Counted from the first letter of the stretch, positions 8,137 through 16,900 are shown. The stretch: DNA of 64,000 nt from Kitasatospora papulosa (GCF_000717245.1 NZ_JNYQ01000005.1:124001-188000), one strand, 5' to 3'. Notes: generated from the sequence alone by a model not told the origin. Numbers and translations are program-made.

Positions 8137-9126
8137 TCATGTCCGGCCCGCCGCCGAAGGGCGTGACGCGGCACGCGAGAGACGGTCGCCCAGGACTCCG
8201 AGGTGCTCCACCAGCTCCGGCGGCCCGAGCGCCTCGAACGCGCAGCCCACCAGGGCGAGCCGCAGCGCCACCCACTCCACGGAGCTCCTGGAGGCCGTGC
8301 GCAGCCGGCAGCTGTGCTCACCGCTCGGCTCCAGTGCGCCGAGCTCCGCCGGCAGCCGGGCCGCCACGACGTCGGCCGCCGCCTCGAACGTCACGTCGAT
8401 GTGCAGCTCCGGCTGGAGCCGGGACATCGACCGGGCGAGGAGCTCCGCACCGTCCTCTCCCCCGGCGGGCAGCTCGCGCGGGGCGAAACGGGCCCCGGTG
8501 GCGAACGGCTCACTCACCCGGTCCACCCGGAAGGTGCGCCAGTCCTCGCGGTCCAGGTCGTAGGCGACCAGGTACCAGCGGCTGCCGGTGCTCACCAGCC
8601 GGTACGGCTCGGCCTGCCGCTTCGACGCGGCGCCGTCCCCGGCCAGGTAGCCGAAGCGCAGCCGTTCGCGAGAGGTGACGGCCGAGGCGATCACCGTGAG
8701 CGTCCGCGGGTCGATGGTCGCGCCGTCGCCGCGGGTGAGGGGCACGGTGGCGTTCTGCAGGGAGGAGACCCGGTGCCGCAGCCGTGCCGGGAGGACCTGT
8801 TCCAGCTTGGCCAGGGCCCGTACGGACGCCTCGTCGACCCCTTCGATGGCGTGCCCGGCCCCCGCCCGCAGACCCACCGCGATGGCGACCGCCTCCTCGT
8901 CGTCCAGGAGGAGAGGCGGCATGGCGGTGCCGGCGACCAGCCGGTAGCCACCGACCGAGCCGCGCGAGGCCTCGACGGGATAGCCGAGGTCCCGGAGCCG
9001 GTCGATGTCCCGGCGGATGGTGCGCGGGCTGACCTCCAGGCGGCCGGCCAGCTCGCTGCCCGGCCATTCCCTCGGGGTCTGGAGGAGCGACAGCAGACGC
9101 AGGAGTCGTGCCGGGGTGTCCGTCAT
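8137..9126 (-). CDS. HTH and WYL-domain transcriptional regulator (YafY/DeoR-like)
   Basis: 329 residues. N-terminal HTH of the HTH_11 type: ARLLRLLSLLQTPREWPGSELAGRLEVSPRTIRRDIDRLRDLGYPVEA. The centre carries the WYL fold, with RLRFGYLAGDG and the signature-like segment GSRWYLVAYDLDREDWRTFRVDRV, then the C-terminal WCX extension. WYL domains sense nucleic acids or small ligands; many such genes regulate neighbours or themselves. Target unknown. A 27-bp inverted repeat (9145-9171) upstream is the obvious candidate site. Confidence 0.87.
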   Translation of the reverse strand: MTDTPARLLRLLSLLQTPREWPGSELAGRLEVSPRTIRRDIDRLRDLGYPVEASRGSVGGYRLVAGTAMPPLLLDDEEAVAIAVGLRAGAGHAIEGVDEASVRALAKLEQVLPARLRHRVSSLQNATVPLTRGDGATIDPRTLTVIASAVTSRERLRFGYLAGDGAASKRQAEPYRLVSTGSRWYLVAYDLDREDWRTFRVDRVSEPFATGARFAPRELPAGGEDGAELLARSMSRLQPELHIDVTFEAAADVVAARLPAELGALEPSGEHSCRLRTASRSSVEWVALRLALVGCAFEALGPPELVEHLGVLGDRLSRAASRPSAAGRT

Positions 9127-9144
9127 GGGTCACAGGATGCCCTC

Positions 9145-9171
9145 CCATCAGGCCAGGATCCGGCCTGATGG
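9145..9171. promoter_or_regulatory. Inverted repeat upstream of the WYL gene
   Basis: Perfect 10-bp arms CCATCAGGCC / GGCCTGATGG around a 7-bp AGGATCC spacer, 19 bp before the WYL start. It may be an autoregulatory operator, or a terminator for the upstream DUF6227-type gene whose stop is 47 bp away. Confidence 0.5.
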
Positions 9172-9217
9172 AGAGATCCGTCGCTCCCGCGCGCGGGCCG
9201 ACGGCACCCGGACGGGA

Positions 9218-9964
9218 TCAGCAGATCCGGGTACGGTCCTCCATGGCCAGGCGCGCCGCCTGCTCGTCGTCGTAGACCTCGCACATGTGACGGCCGTCGG
9301 GTGTGGCCGTGTGCTCGACCTCCCACAGGCTCGTCTCGCTGCCGTCCAGCAGGAGGAAGGCGTGCTCGTAGAGCGTGAAGCCGGCGTCCCGCCCGTCGAC
9401 GCGGTACTGGCGGCCGAACACCTGCGTGATGTGGTGGGCGAAGGCGGCCCGGAGCCGGTCGGCTGTCGCGGCGCCCGGCCGGTCGCCGTTCTCCGCGCGG
9501 CGCAGGACCCGGCGGGCGTGGTCCGCCGAATTGTCCGGGGCGTACGTGCGGGGGAGGGGCGCCGGAGGGACACTCATCAGCAGGGTGAGCGCCTCCAGGT
9601 CGTCCCGCAGGCTGTCGTCACCGAGGGCGGGGGTGTCCCAGTGGCTGCCGGCGAGGCGCGAGGCGGCGAGCTGGGCGTCGCCCTCGTCGTCGTACAGCTC
9701 GTGGCGGCGGGGGGAGGGGACGTCCTTGCCTCCCCCGTGCACCAGCTCCCACAGGGTCAGCGTGGTGCCGTCCGAGAGCAGGTAGCTGTGCCGGTAGGTC
9801 TCGCGGTGCAGCACGGAGCTGTGGTGGGAAGAGTGCAGGGCGCTGCTGTGTGCCAGGGCCGTCCCGAGCCGGTCGACCGTGGTGTCGGAGAGGTCGAAGG
9901 AGTTGAGGGCGCATCGCAGGAGTCGCTCGAGGTGCTGCTCGGTTGTCTCGTACGGATCGCTCAA
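9218..9964 (-). CDS. DUF6227-like protein with internal duplication
   Basis: 248 residues, no catalytic motif recognised. The two halves are homologous: half 1 has DRLGTALAH...YRHSYLLSDGTTLTLWELVH...HELYDDEGDAQLAASR, half 2 has DRLRAAFAH...YEHAFLLLDGSETSLWEVEH...CEVYDDEQAARLAMED. Shared pattern: DRL-A-AH, Y-H-(Y/F)LL-DG, LWE-(V/E)H, (L/V)YDDE-A-LA. TTG 9964 is chosen because ggag lies 8 nt upstream; ATG 10009 and GTG 10012 are alternatives. Looks like a Streptomyces-restricted family I remember as DUF6227. Soluble and acidic; function unknown. Confidence 0.75.
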   Translation of the reverse strand: MSDPYETTEQHLERLLRCALNSFDLSDTTVDRLGTALAHSSALHSSHHSSVLHRETYRHSYLLSDGTTLTLWELVHGGGKDVPSPRRHELYDDEGDAQLAASRLAGSHWDTPALGDDSLRDDLEALTLLMSVPPAPLPRTYAPDNSADHARRVLRRAENGDRPGAATADRLRAAFAHHITQVFGRQYRVDGRDAGFTLYEHAFLLLDGSETSLWEVEHTATPDGRHMCEVYDDEQAARLAMEDRTRIC

Positions 9965-10169
9965 GGTGCTGTCTCCAGGCCGTTGCCGCGTGTTACCTGA
10001 TGCGTGCATAACGTAGTCCCTGGGTCTGACATCGTGACCGGGGTTCGCGAAAAACGTACGGCGCAGGCGCAAAGTTCCCGCCGGGCCCGCCTCCACGGGG
10101 TGCGGGCCACTTGGGCTACGCGGACACACCATCGAGTCGCATAACGGGACCAAGCGCCCTTCTCACTCC

Positions 10170-10175
10170 TACGGT
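10170..10175 (+). promoter_or_regulatory. -10 box of the molybdoenzyme operon, leaderless start
   Basis: TACGGT ends 6 nt before GTG 10182 and no Shine-Dalgarno is present, so transcription probably begins at the start codon. Confidence 0.5.
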
Positions 10176-10181
10176 GGCCGG

Positions 10182-11342
10182 GTGACCGAGCCACCAGAGC
10201 CGCCCGCCGCGGCCGAGCAGTCCGCACCCGGCGCCCGCACCGGAACGTCCGGCGGCCCGCACGGCCGGCCCTCAGAGGAGGAACCCTCCGTCGTCGCGAG
10301 GGCCGTCCGGCACCTGCCCCGGTCCGTCTCGGGTCGTGCGACCCTGGCGGGTGCCGTCGTCTCGGGCCTGCTGATCCTCGCCATCGTGTTCGGCAGCCGC
10401 CTGCTGCACGACTTCGACTCGGCGCTGCTGCCGTACGCCGTCGCCACCGTCTTCCTCGCCTTCGGCGTCGCCTACCGCTACACGGTCTGGGTCTCCGCCC
10501 CCGGCGCCCGACGGCTCTTCGGGAAAGGCTGGAGCAGCCTGTTCTCGGCCGAGAACTTCCGCAGGACGCCCACCGCGCTGCCGAAGATGATCGCCACCTA
10601 TCTGGGCCTCCAGAAATTCCTCGGAGCCCGCTCCCACGCGCGCTGGGCCGCGCACCAGCTGATCTTCTGGGGCTGCGTCCTCGCCGCGCTGATCACCTTC
10701 CCCCTCACCTGGGGCTGGTTCACCTTCACCTCGGGCAGCGGCTCGGGGCCCGGCTACGAGATGCGCGTCTGGGGAATCAAGATCCTCGGCTTCGACTCGC
10801 TGAACTTCGTCGGCTGGGTGATGTTCCACGGCCTGGACATCGCCGCGGTGCTGGTCATCCCCGGCGCCTCGTACTTCCTCTGGCGCCGGATGAAGGACCG
10901 CGGGGCCATCACCGGACAGCGGTTCGCCTACGACATGGTGCCGCTGCTCGCCCTGATCATCATCTCGGTGACGGGTCTGCTGCTCACCTTCTCCTCGGTC
11001 TTCCTGCACGGCGGCGGCTACGAGTTCCTGGCGATCCTCCACATGGTCTCGGTGGTCTTCACCCTGATCTACATCCCGTTCGGGAAGTTCTTCCACATCG
11101 TGCAGCGCCCGGCGGCGGTCGGCATGCAGCTCTTCAAGTACACCGACCGCCAGGACGACGAGGTCTTCGCCTGCCGCCGCTGCGGTGAAGCCATCGACAC
11201 CGGCCCGTACGTCGAGAACCTGCGCGGAACCATGCAGGACCTGGAACTCGGCTTCGACGCATGGGCCGAATACTGCCCGCGCTGCAAGCGCGTGCTGCGC
11301 GGCAACGCCTATCTCACCCAGGTCAAGAAGGGCTTCAAGTGA
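10182..11342 (+). CDS. Membrane cytochrome b-like subunit of a molybdoenzyme complex, with C-terminal CxxC motifs
   Basis: 386 residues. A hydrophilic N-terminus of about 45 residues is followed by about six to seven hydrophobic helices. Histidines placed for b-type heme occur in or beside helices: RWAAHQLIFWG, WVMFHGLDIAA, FLAILHMVSVV and GKFFHIVQRP, a pattern like NarI/DsrM cytochromes. The cytoplasmic tail carries two CxxC pairs, CRRCG and CPRCKR, likely a zinc ribbon or Fe-S site, which is unusual for this kind of subunit. First gene of a tight operon whose next start overlaps its stop by 4 bp (GTGA). Inferred to pass electrons between menaquinone and the Fe-S/Mo subunits. Confidence 0.75.
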   Translation: MTEPPEPPAAAEQSAPGARTGTSGGPHGRPSEEEPSVVARAVRHLPRSVSGRATLAGAVVSGLLILAIVFGSRLLHDFDSALLPYAVATVFLAFGVAYRYTVWVSAPGARRLFGKGWSSLFSAENFRRTPTALPKMIATYLGLQKFLGARSHARWAAHQLIFWGCVLAALITFPLTWGWFTFTSGSGSGPGYEMRVWGIKILGFDSLNFVGWVMFHGLDIAAVLVIPGASYFLWRRMKDRGAITGQRFAYDMVPLLALIIISVTGLLLTFSSVFLHGGGYEFLAILHMVSVVFTLIYIPFGKFFHIVQRPAAVGMQLFKYTDRQDDEVFACRRCGEAIDTGPYVENLRGTMQDLELGFDAWAEYCPRCKRVLRGNAYLTQVKKGFK

Positions 11343-13663
11343 CCGCGGACCCACGCGCAGCCGACGGCCGTACGGTCGTCCCCCTCGATCCCTCGCTCGC
11401 GCCGCCCGGGACCCGCGGGTTCCGGGACGCGGGCGGCATCCCGGCCGACCGGTGGCACGCCGACCAGAACGGCGAGACGCTCGTCCCCACGCACTGCTGC
11501 TTCTGCGGCGTCCAGTGCGGGATGTACCTCCGTGTGGACCACGGCGGGAAGGTCTTCGGAGTGGAGCCCCGCAACCACGACATCAACCGCATGCGGCTCT
11601 GCCCCAAGGGCATCAACGCCTACCAGCAGGTCAACCACCCGGACCGGCTCACCGCGCCCCTCATGCGGCGTTCCCGGGACGAGGAACTGCGGGAGGTCTC
11701 GTGGGACGAGGCACTCGACTTCACCGTCTCGGAGATCGAGCGCATCCAGCAGGCGCACGGGCGTGACGCCTTCGGCGTACTCGGAGGGGCGAGCCTCTTC
11801 TCGGAGAAGACGTACCTGGTCGGAAAGTTCGCCCGGGTCGCGCTGAAGACCAGGCACGTCGACTACAACGGCCGGCTCTGCATGGTGAGCGCCGCCGGTG
11901 CCAACAAGCTCGCCTTCAACATCGACCGGGCCGGCAACCCGTTCTCCGACATCCTGCTCACCGACTGCCTGCTGCTCGCCGGGGCCAACGTCGGCGAGTG
12001 CTTCCCGGTGCTGACCCAGTACGTCTGGGGAGCCCGCGACCGCGGCGCCACACTGATCGTGATCGATCCGCGTGAGACGGCGGTCGCGCGCACCGCCGAC
12101 ATCCACGTGGCCCTCAAGTCGGGAACCGACTCGGCGTTCTTCAACTCCGTGCTGAACGTGGTCGTCGAGGAGGGCCTCACCGACGAGGCCTACCTCGCGG
12201 CCCACGCGACCGGCTGGGAGGAGGTCAGGGCCAACGTCGCCCAGTACCCCCCGTCCCGGGCCGCCGGGATCTGCGGCGTCCCCGCGGAGCAGATCGTCCA
12301 GGTCGCCCGCGCCTTCGCCCGCGCGCCCAAGGCCATGGCCTTCCACGCCCGGGGCATCGAACACCACACGCAGGGCGTGGAGAACTGCCTCAGCGTGATC
12401 AACCTCTGTACCGCCACCGGCCACATCGGCAAGCCGGGCGCCGGCTACGGCACCCTCACGGGGCAGGGCAACGGCCAGGGAGGCCGCGAGCACGGCCAGA
12501 AGGCCGACCTCCTCCCCGGCGGGCGCTCCATCCTCAACGAGGAGCACCGGCGGCAGATCTGCGAGGTCTGGGGCATCGAGGAGTCGGAACTCCCGGCCGC
12601 GGGGACCTCGATGATGGAAATGGTCTGGCAGATGCAGCGCCGGGAGATCCGCGGGCTCATCGGCATCTGCAACAACCCCTTCGTCTCGCTCCCCAACTAC
12701 GCCGTGGTCAAGGAGGGGTACGACACCACCGAGTTCCACGCCCAGTTCGACTTCTTCCTCTCCGAGACCGCGGCCAACGCGCACGTCGTCTTCCCTGTCA
12801 CCATCTGGGCCGAGGACGAAGGGGTGATGGCCAACGCCGAGGCCCGGGTCGTCAAGCACAACAAGGCGCAGGAATCGCCCGCCGGGGTGCGTACCGACAC
12901 CTGGGTGATGTGCGAGATCGCCCGCCGTCTCGGGGCCGGGGACAAATTCGCGTTCGGCGGCTCCCGCGACGTCTTCGACGAGCTCCGCCGGGCCTCCGCA
13001 GGCACCGTCATCGACTACTCCGGCATCACCTACGAGCGGCTGGAGGAGACCGGCGGAATCTCCTGGCCCTGCCCGTCCACCGATCACCCCGGCACTCCCC
13101 GGCTGTTCGAGGACGGCACGACCTACCACGCGGACGGCAGGATCCACATGCAGGTCGTCGAGTGGCATCCCCCGGCCGACCCGTACGACGACGAGCACCC
13201 CATGACGCTGACCACCGGACGGACCGTCGCCCACTTCCTCTCCGGCAACCAGACCCGCCGGCTGGGAGCCCTCGTCGAACAGACCCCACGCCCCTGGGCC
13301 GAGGTCCACCCCTCGCACGGATTCCGCAACGGCGAACCCGTACGCGTCGTCACCCGGCGGGGCAGCGAGGTCTTCCCCGCGCTGGTGACCGAGGCGATCC
13401 GGCCCGACACGGTGTTCATCCCCTACCACTGGCCCGTCCCGACAGCGGCCAACGCCCTCACCATCGACGCCCTCGACCCGCGCTCCAAGATTCCCGAGTA
13501 CAAGGTCTGCGCCTGCCGCATCGAGCACGCCGCGGCGATCGACGAGGTGCCCGCGCCGCCCGTCGCACCCGGCCACGTCGCCTACCCCGAGACCCAGGTC
13601 TCCCGCACCGACCCGCTGCCGCCCACGGCCCCGCAGGGCCGCGGCACCTCGGAAAGGAGCTGA
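11339..13663 (+). CDS. Molybdopterin oxidoreductase catalytic subunit (Nap/Nas-like)
   Basis: 774 residues. N-terminal [4Fe-4S] motif CCFCGVQCG followed by LCPKG, including the lysine that links cluster and pterin. The likely Mo ligand is the Cys in YNGRLCMVSA, as in periplasmic and assimilatory nitrate reductases rather than selenocysteine. Bis-MGD-binding segments are seen (GANVGECFPV, VIDPRETAVARTADIHVALKSGTD, TGHIGKPGAGYGTLTGQGNGQGG, then a molydop-binding C-terminal domain TLTTGRTVAHFLSGNQTRR). No Tat signal, so it is cytoplasmic. GTG 11339 overlaps the previous stop. Could be a nitrate reductase, but the partners differ from Nar/Nas; substrate is unproven. Confidence 0.85.
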   Translation: MTADPRAADGRTVVPLDPSLAPPGTRGFRDAGGIPADRWHADQNGETLVPTHCCFCGVQCGMYLRVDHGGKVFGVEPRNHDINRMRLCPKGINAYQQVNHPDRLTAPLMRRSRDEELREVSWDEALDFTVSEIERIQQAHGRDAFGVLGGASLFSEKTYLVGKFARVALKTRHVDYNGRLCMVSAAGANKLAFNIDRAGNPFSDILLTDCLLLAGANVGECFPVLTQYVWGARDRGATLIVIDPRETAVARTADIHVALKSGTDSAFFNSVLNVVVEEGLTDEAYLAAHATGWEEVRANVAQYPPSRAAGICGVPAEQIVQVARAFARAPKAMAFHARGIEHHTQGVENCLSVINLCTATGHIGKPGAGYGTLTGQGNGQGGREHGQKADLLPGGRSILNEEHRRQICEVWGIEESELPAAGTSMMEMVWQMQRREIRGLIGICNNPFVSLPNYAVVKEGYDTTEFHAQFDFFLSETAANAHVVFPVTIWAEDEGVMANAEARVVKHNKAQESPAGVRTDTWVMCEIARRLGAGDKFAFGGSRDVFDELRRASAGTVIDYSGITYERLEETGGISWPCPSTDHPGTPRLFEDGTTYHADGRIHMQVVEWHPPADPYDDEHPMTLTTGRTVAHFLSGNQTRRLGALVEQTPRPWAEVHPSHGFRNGEPVRVVTRRGSEVFPALVTEAIRPDTVFIPYHWPVPTAANALTIDALDPRSKIPEYKVCACRIEHAAAIDEVPAPPVAPGHVAYPETQVSRTDPLPPTAPQGRGTSERS

Positions 13664-13670
13664 TCCCCGG

Positions 13671-14273
13671 ATGATGGGCAGAACGATCTTCATCGACCCG
13701 GGCCGCTGCATCGGCTGTCAGGCCTGCGTATCCGCCTGCCGTGAATGCGACTCGCACCGCGGCAAGTCGATGATCCACCTCGACTACACCGACGAGGGGT
13801 CGTCCGTCGCCTCCCTTCCCACGGTCTGCATGCACTGCGAGGATCCGGTCGCCCCCTGCGCGGAGGTCTGCCCGGCCGACGCGATCCTCGTCACCGCCGA
13901 CGGCGTCGTGCAGCAGGCCGACACCACCCGCTGCATCGGCTGCGCCAACTGTGTGAACGCGTGCCCCTTCGGCGTCCCGAAGATCGACCTCCAGGCGAAG
14001 CTGCAGATGAAGTGCAACCTCTGCTACGACCGCACCGCCTACGGGCTCGCCCCCATGTGCGCCACCGTCTGCCCGACCGGAGCGCTCTACTACGGCACCC
14101 TCGAGGAACTCCAGGCGGAACGCCCCGGTGTGCAGGTCGCCGACACCTTCGTCTTCGGCGAGAGCGAGGTCCGCACCGGCGTGGCCATGGTCGTGCCCGC
14201 GGAACGGGTCCAGTGGCCGGTACCGGGCGGCCTTCCCGTCGTCGAGATCAACGGGAAGGACGTCCGCCGATGA
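13671..14273 (+). CDS. Ferredoxin-like subunit with four [4Fe-4S] clusters
   Basis: 200 residues. Sixteen cysteines in four ferredoxin blocks: CIGCQACVSAC, CMHCEDPVAPCAEVC, CIGCANCVNAC and CNLCYDRTAYGLAPMCATVC, the NarH/HybA/DmsB electron-transfer pattern. It should wire the molybdenum subunit to the membrane subunits. No signal peptide. Starts 8 bp after the catalytic gene with aaggag upstream; a second ATG lies one codon later. Overlaps the Rieske gene by ATGA. Confidence 0.88.
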   Translation: MMGRTIFIDPGRCIGCQACVSACRECDSHRGKSMIHLDYTDEGSSVASLPTVCMHCEDPVAPCAEVCPADAILVTADGVVQQADTTRCIGCANCVNACPFGVPKIDLQAKLQMKCNLCYDRTAYGLAPMCATVCPTGALYYGTLEELQAERPGVQVADTFVFGESEVRTGVAMVVPAERVQWPVPGGLPVVEINGKDVRR

Positions 14274-14977
14274 GCGTCACCGAACAGCAGCAGCCGGGCC
14301 CGGACAACGGTTCCGGCAACGACCCCCGTGAAGCCCTGCACGACAGGATCGGCGCCGACTCGCTGACCACCCGGCGCGACTACCTCCGGATCGTCGCCAC
14401 GGTCTCCGGCGGTCTCGCCGTGGGCGGTCTGGCCGTGGCGGGCGGCATCCTCCACCGGCACGGCGAGACGGAGGACGGGAAGGCTCCGGCCCCGAAGCGG
14501 ATCGCCGCGCAGCTGCTGCCGGGGGAGTCCCTCGCCTTCCGCTATCCCGGGGACGAGGACCGGGCGGTCGCCGTGCGGATGGACGACGGCACGCTCGTCG
14601 GCTACTCCGCGGTCTGCACCCACCTGGCCTGCGCCGTGCTCTGGCGCAAGGACCGCGGTACGGAGGGCGAGCTCTACTGTCCCTGTCACGAGGGCGTCTT
14701 CGACGCGCGCACCGGTGAGGTCACCGCGGGCCCACCGCCCCGCGGACTGCCCAAGGTGGTGATGACCGAGCTCGAGGACGGCAGTATCTGGGCCGTCGGC
14801 ACCACCCGCTCCGGCGAGAGCGTCGAGGAAGGGCTGTGCCGGCAGCTCCGCCAGGACCGCCCCGATCTCGCCACCCGGATCGGCTGCCCCGGCACCGGAG
14901 GCGGCGCCGAGGCACCGCCCGCGCCGGTCCCCTCCGCGCCGGCCGCCCCCGACGGCACGGCCACGGGAGGGCGGTGA
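14270..14977 (+). CDS. Tat-anchored Rieske [2Fe-2S] protein
   Basis: 235 residues. Twin-arginine segment TTRRDYLRIVATVSGG followed by a hydrophobic anchor, typical of Tat-exported Rieske proteins. The cluster motifs are present as CTHLAC and CPCHEG (Cys-x-His, Cys-x-x-His with the extra Cys pair of respiratory Rieske proteins). The domain therefore faces outside, whereas the molybdenum and ferredoxin subunits look cytoplasmic. C-terminus is a Pro/Ala tail. ATG overlaps the previous stop. In this context it is an unusual partner for a Nas-like enzyme; it may accept electrons from quinol. Confidence 0.87.
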   Translation: MSVTEQQQPGPDNGSGNDPREALHDRIGADSLTTRRDYLRIVATVSGGLAVGGLAVAGGILHRHGETEDGKAPAPKRIAAQLLPGESLAFRYPGDEDRAVAVRMDDGTLVGYSAVCTHLACAVLWRKDRGTEGELYCPCHEGVFDARTGEVTAGPPPRGLPKVVMTELEDGSIWAVGTTRSGESVEEGLCRQLRQDRPDLATRIGCPGTGGGAEAPPAPVPSAPAAPDGTATGGR

Positions 14978-15381
14978 TGACCGAGCCCCTGGAGCCGGTC
15001 GAGCCGCCGCGGCCCCCCGACCCCGCCGGGACCGCCTATCCCGACTACCACCCGGGAAGCGCGCGTCCCGAACTGAACCGGCCCCTGCACGAGCGCTACC
15101 CCCAGATCCGGCCCACCAGCGGGTACGCCGATCCGCGCGTGCGCCACACCGGTCCGGGCCCGGGGGCGGGCTCGGAGCAGGAACCCGAGCGCTCCGCGAA
15201 GCTCACGGCCCGGCTGATGCTGGCCCTGAGCGTCGTCATCGGCCAGCTGTGGGCGCTCACGGAGGTCGTGAACGTGTGGATGGAGGGCGACACCGGAACC
15301 GCCTGGTGGGGCGCCGGGTTCCTGTGCCTGTCGTTCCTGGTCGTGCTGGGCCTGTGGCTGCTCGATCCGAAGGACCGCTGA
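14977..15381 (+). CDS. Small two-helix membrane protein of the molybdoenzyme operon
   Basis: 134 residues. A proline-rich, soluble N-terminal half is followed by two hydrophobic helices (KLTARLMLALSVVIGQLWALTEV and WWGAGFLCLSFLVVLGLWLL) and ends DPKDR. ATG 14977 shares a base with the Rieske stop (TGATG), so it is translationally coupled and last in the operon. Probably an assembly factor or accessory subunit of the complex; I recognise no domain with certainty. Confidence 0.75.
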   Translation: MTEPLEPVEPPRPPDPAGTAYPDYHPGSARPELNRPLHERYPQIRPTSGYADPRVRHTGPGPGAGSEQEPERSAKLTARLMLALSVVIGQLWALTEVVNVWMEGDTGTAWWGAGFLCLSFLVVLGLWLLDPKDR

Positions 15382-15402
15382 GCCCGGCCGTACCCTGGAG
15401 AC

Positions 15403-15633
15403 ATGAGTACCGCCCCCGCCCCCGGACCGCGAGAACCGAAGCCGTCGCAGCCGCAGCAGCGGCCGACCCGGAAGCCCGGGTCCAAGCCTCCGGCTCTGAT
15501 CTTCGATGATCCGCTGGACAGGCAGTCCTCGGACGACACGGACCAGGGGTGGGGTGAGCGGGCTCCCGCCGGCGGCGGCGCCGCCGCCGACCTCGCGCGC
15601 TTCCTCGACGAGAAGCCGCCTCACCACGTCTGA
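15403..15633 (+). CDS. Small conserved hypothetical protein
   Basis: 76 residues, hydrophilic, Pro/Lys-rich at the start and ending in DLARFLDEKPPHHV. The IFDDPLD...DDTDQGWGE segment looks like a conserved actinobacterial pattern. ATG 15403 has TACCCT (15391-15396) ending 6 nt before it and a ggag that is too close for normal SD use, so it may be leaderless and separate from the operon 21 bp upstream. Function unknown. Confidence 0.65.
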   Translation: MSTAPAPGPREPKPSQPQQRPTRKPGSKPPALIFDDPLDRQSSDDTDQGWGERAPAGGGAAADLARFLDEKPPHHV

Positions 15634-15758
15634 CAGCCACCGGTGGCGTTCCGGGCCCACTGGTCCCGTGCCAGGGCGGGCCTGACCGCGACTCCGTCGC
15701 GCCCGCCCGTGCCGCCGACGGGCCGCAGCCGGCCCCGGCGGGCCTGCCTCCGGTCCCG

Positions 15759-16220
15759 CTACGCGTGGCCGGGCCGGTCGACCAGTGCGTCCCGGATCTC
15801 CTTCAGCACCTCCAGTTCGCTCACCTCCAACGTCTCCTGGACCCCCTCCTTCGCCGCTTGGGCGGCCGCCCGTCGGGCGAGGTACCTCGCCATCGGCAGC
15901 ACCAGCAGGAAGTAGACGACGGCACCGGTGATCAGGAAGCTGAGGGTGGCGCTGAGCACCGAGCCCCACAGGATCTCGATGCCGTCCGTCCTGCCGGTCT
16001 CCGGGTCCACGACGCAGGGACTGCGGAGACACGACGTGTACCTCTCCAGGTCCTGGGTACCGAAGGCGCCGACCACCGGATTGATGAGTCCCTTCACGAC
16101 CGCGTTCACCACGTTCGTGAACGCGGCGCCGATCACGACGGCGACCGCGAGGCCGATCACATTGCCCCGCGTCAGGAAGGCTTTGAAACCCTCCAGCAGG
16201 CCGGCCTTCTTCTCGCTCAC
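15759..16220 (-). CDS. mscL: Large-conductance mechanosensitive channel MscL
   Basis: 153 residues. Family features: N-terminal amphipathic LLEGFKAFLTRGNVIGLAVAVVIGAAF (TM1), INPVVGAFG after it, then TM2 SATLSFLITGAVVYFLLVLP and a basic/acidic C-terminal helical bundle. Opens as a pentamer under membrane tension to release solutes during osmotic downshock. GTG 16220 is chosen for gaggaagg 7 nt upstream; the in-frame start at 16271 adds residues not typical of MscL. The periplasmic loop has two Cys (SCLRSPC), which might form a disulfide. Confidence 0.92.
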   Translation of the reverse strand: MSEKKAGLLEGFKAFLTRGNVIGLAVAVVIGAAFTNVVNAVVKGLINPVVGAFGTQDLERYTSCLRSPCVVDPETGRTDGIEILWGSVLSATLSFLITGAVVYFLLVLPMARYLARRAAAQAAKEGVQETLEVSELEVLKEIRDALVDRPGHA

Positions 16221-16339
16221 AGGTGAGCCTTCCTCTGTACGCGCCGTGGGGGGAGTGAACTGCCCGGCCACATAAGGCGGCAGAGGACGGCAGTGTCCAA
16301 TCCGGTACGCCCGACGGGTGAGTTGAGGCGATACCTGTT

Positions 16340-16900
16340 CTATTCGGCATGGGACACCGCCACCGCGAGCCGCCCCGAGGCACCGGCCCCCGCCAGCGCC
16401 GCCGCGGTCCTCCGCTCGACGGACAGGACCACCAGGGCCCCGCTCCCGGCGTCCGCCGGGCCGCCCGCGTCCGGGAACGGGGCCCTCCCGGCCCCCGCAC
16501 CGCGCGGGACCTCGGCCACCCGGACGTCGCGTGCCACCACCCTGGCCTCCGCGTCCCCCTCGACCGCGGCGATCACATCGACGCGGTCACCGGGCCGCAG
16601 CAGCCCGACCGTCGCCGCGTCCGCGATCCGCACCGGGGCGGACACCAGCCGGGCCGCCGGCCGCTCGGGCCCCGGTGGCCCGCCCCCTGCGGTGGCGAGC
16701 GCGCCCTTCTCGCCGCCCGGCCCCGAGAGCGCGAGCACGGCGGAGGCCAGCGCGAACCCGGCGGCCAGCGCCCTGCGTTGTCCGCGCAAGGCCCGCCGGA
16801 GCCGTCGGCCACCACCGCCCCGCACCCGCAGCGGCCCGAAGGGCGGGACACCGCACGGGGCGGGAGGCGCGGGACGTGTATCGGGCATGGACGGGAACAT
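16340..16900 (-). CDS. CpaB/RcpC-like SAF-domain protein
   Basis: 186 residues. Basic N-terminus, one hydrophobic segment (RALAAGFALASAVLALSG), then a SAF-type domain with RLVSAPVRIADAATVGLLRPGDRVDVIAAVEGDAEARVVARDVRVAEV, the pattern of Flp-pilus assembly protein CpaB. Here it stands alone without pilus genes, so a pilus role is doubtful. ATG 16900 is favoured by aggtgg 8 nt upstream; ATG 16888 is another candidate. Located outside the membrane by prediction. Confidence 0.72.
   Translation of the reverse strand: MFPSMPDTRPAPPAPCGVPPFGPLRVRGGGGRRLRRALRGQRRALAAGFALASAVLALSGPGGEKGALATAGGGPPGPERPAARLVSAPVRIADAATVGLLRPGDRVDVIAAVEGDAEARVVARDVRVAEVPRGAGAGRAPFPDAGGPADAGSGALVVLSVERRTAAALAGAGASGRLAVAVSHAE

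Noticed and set aside
11309..13711. 800-residue minus-strand frame opposite the molybdoenzyme gene
   Set aside because: Antisense shadow; the plus strand has full molybdopterin and Fe-S motifs.
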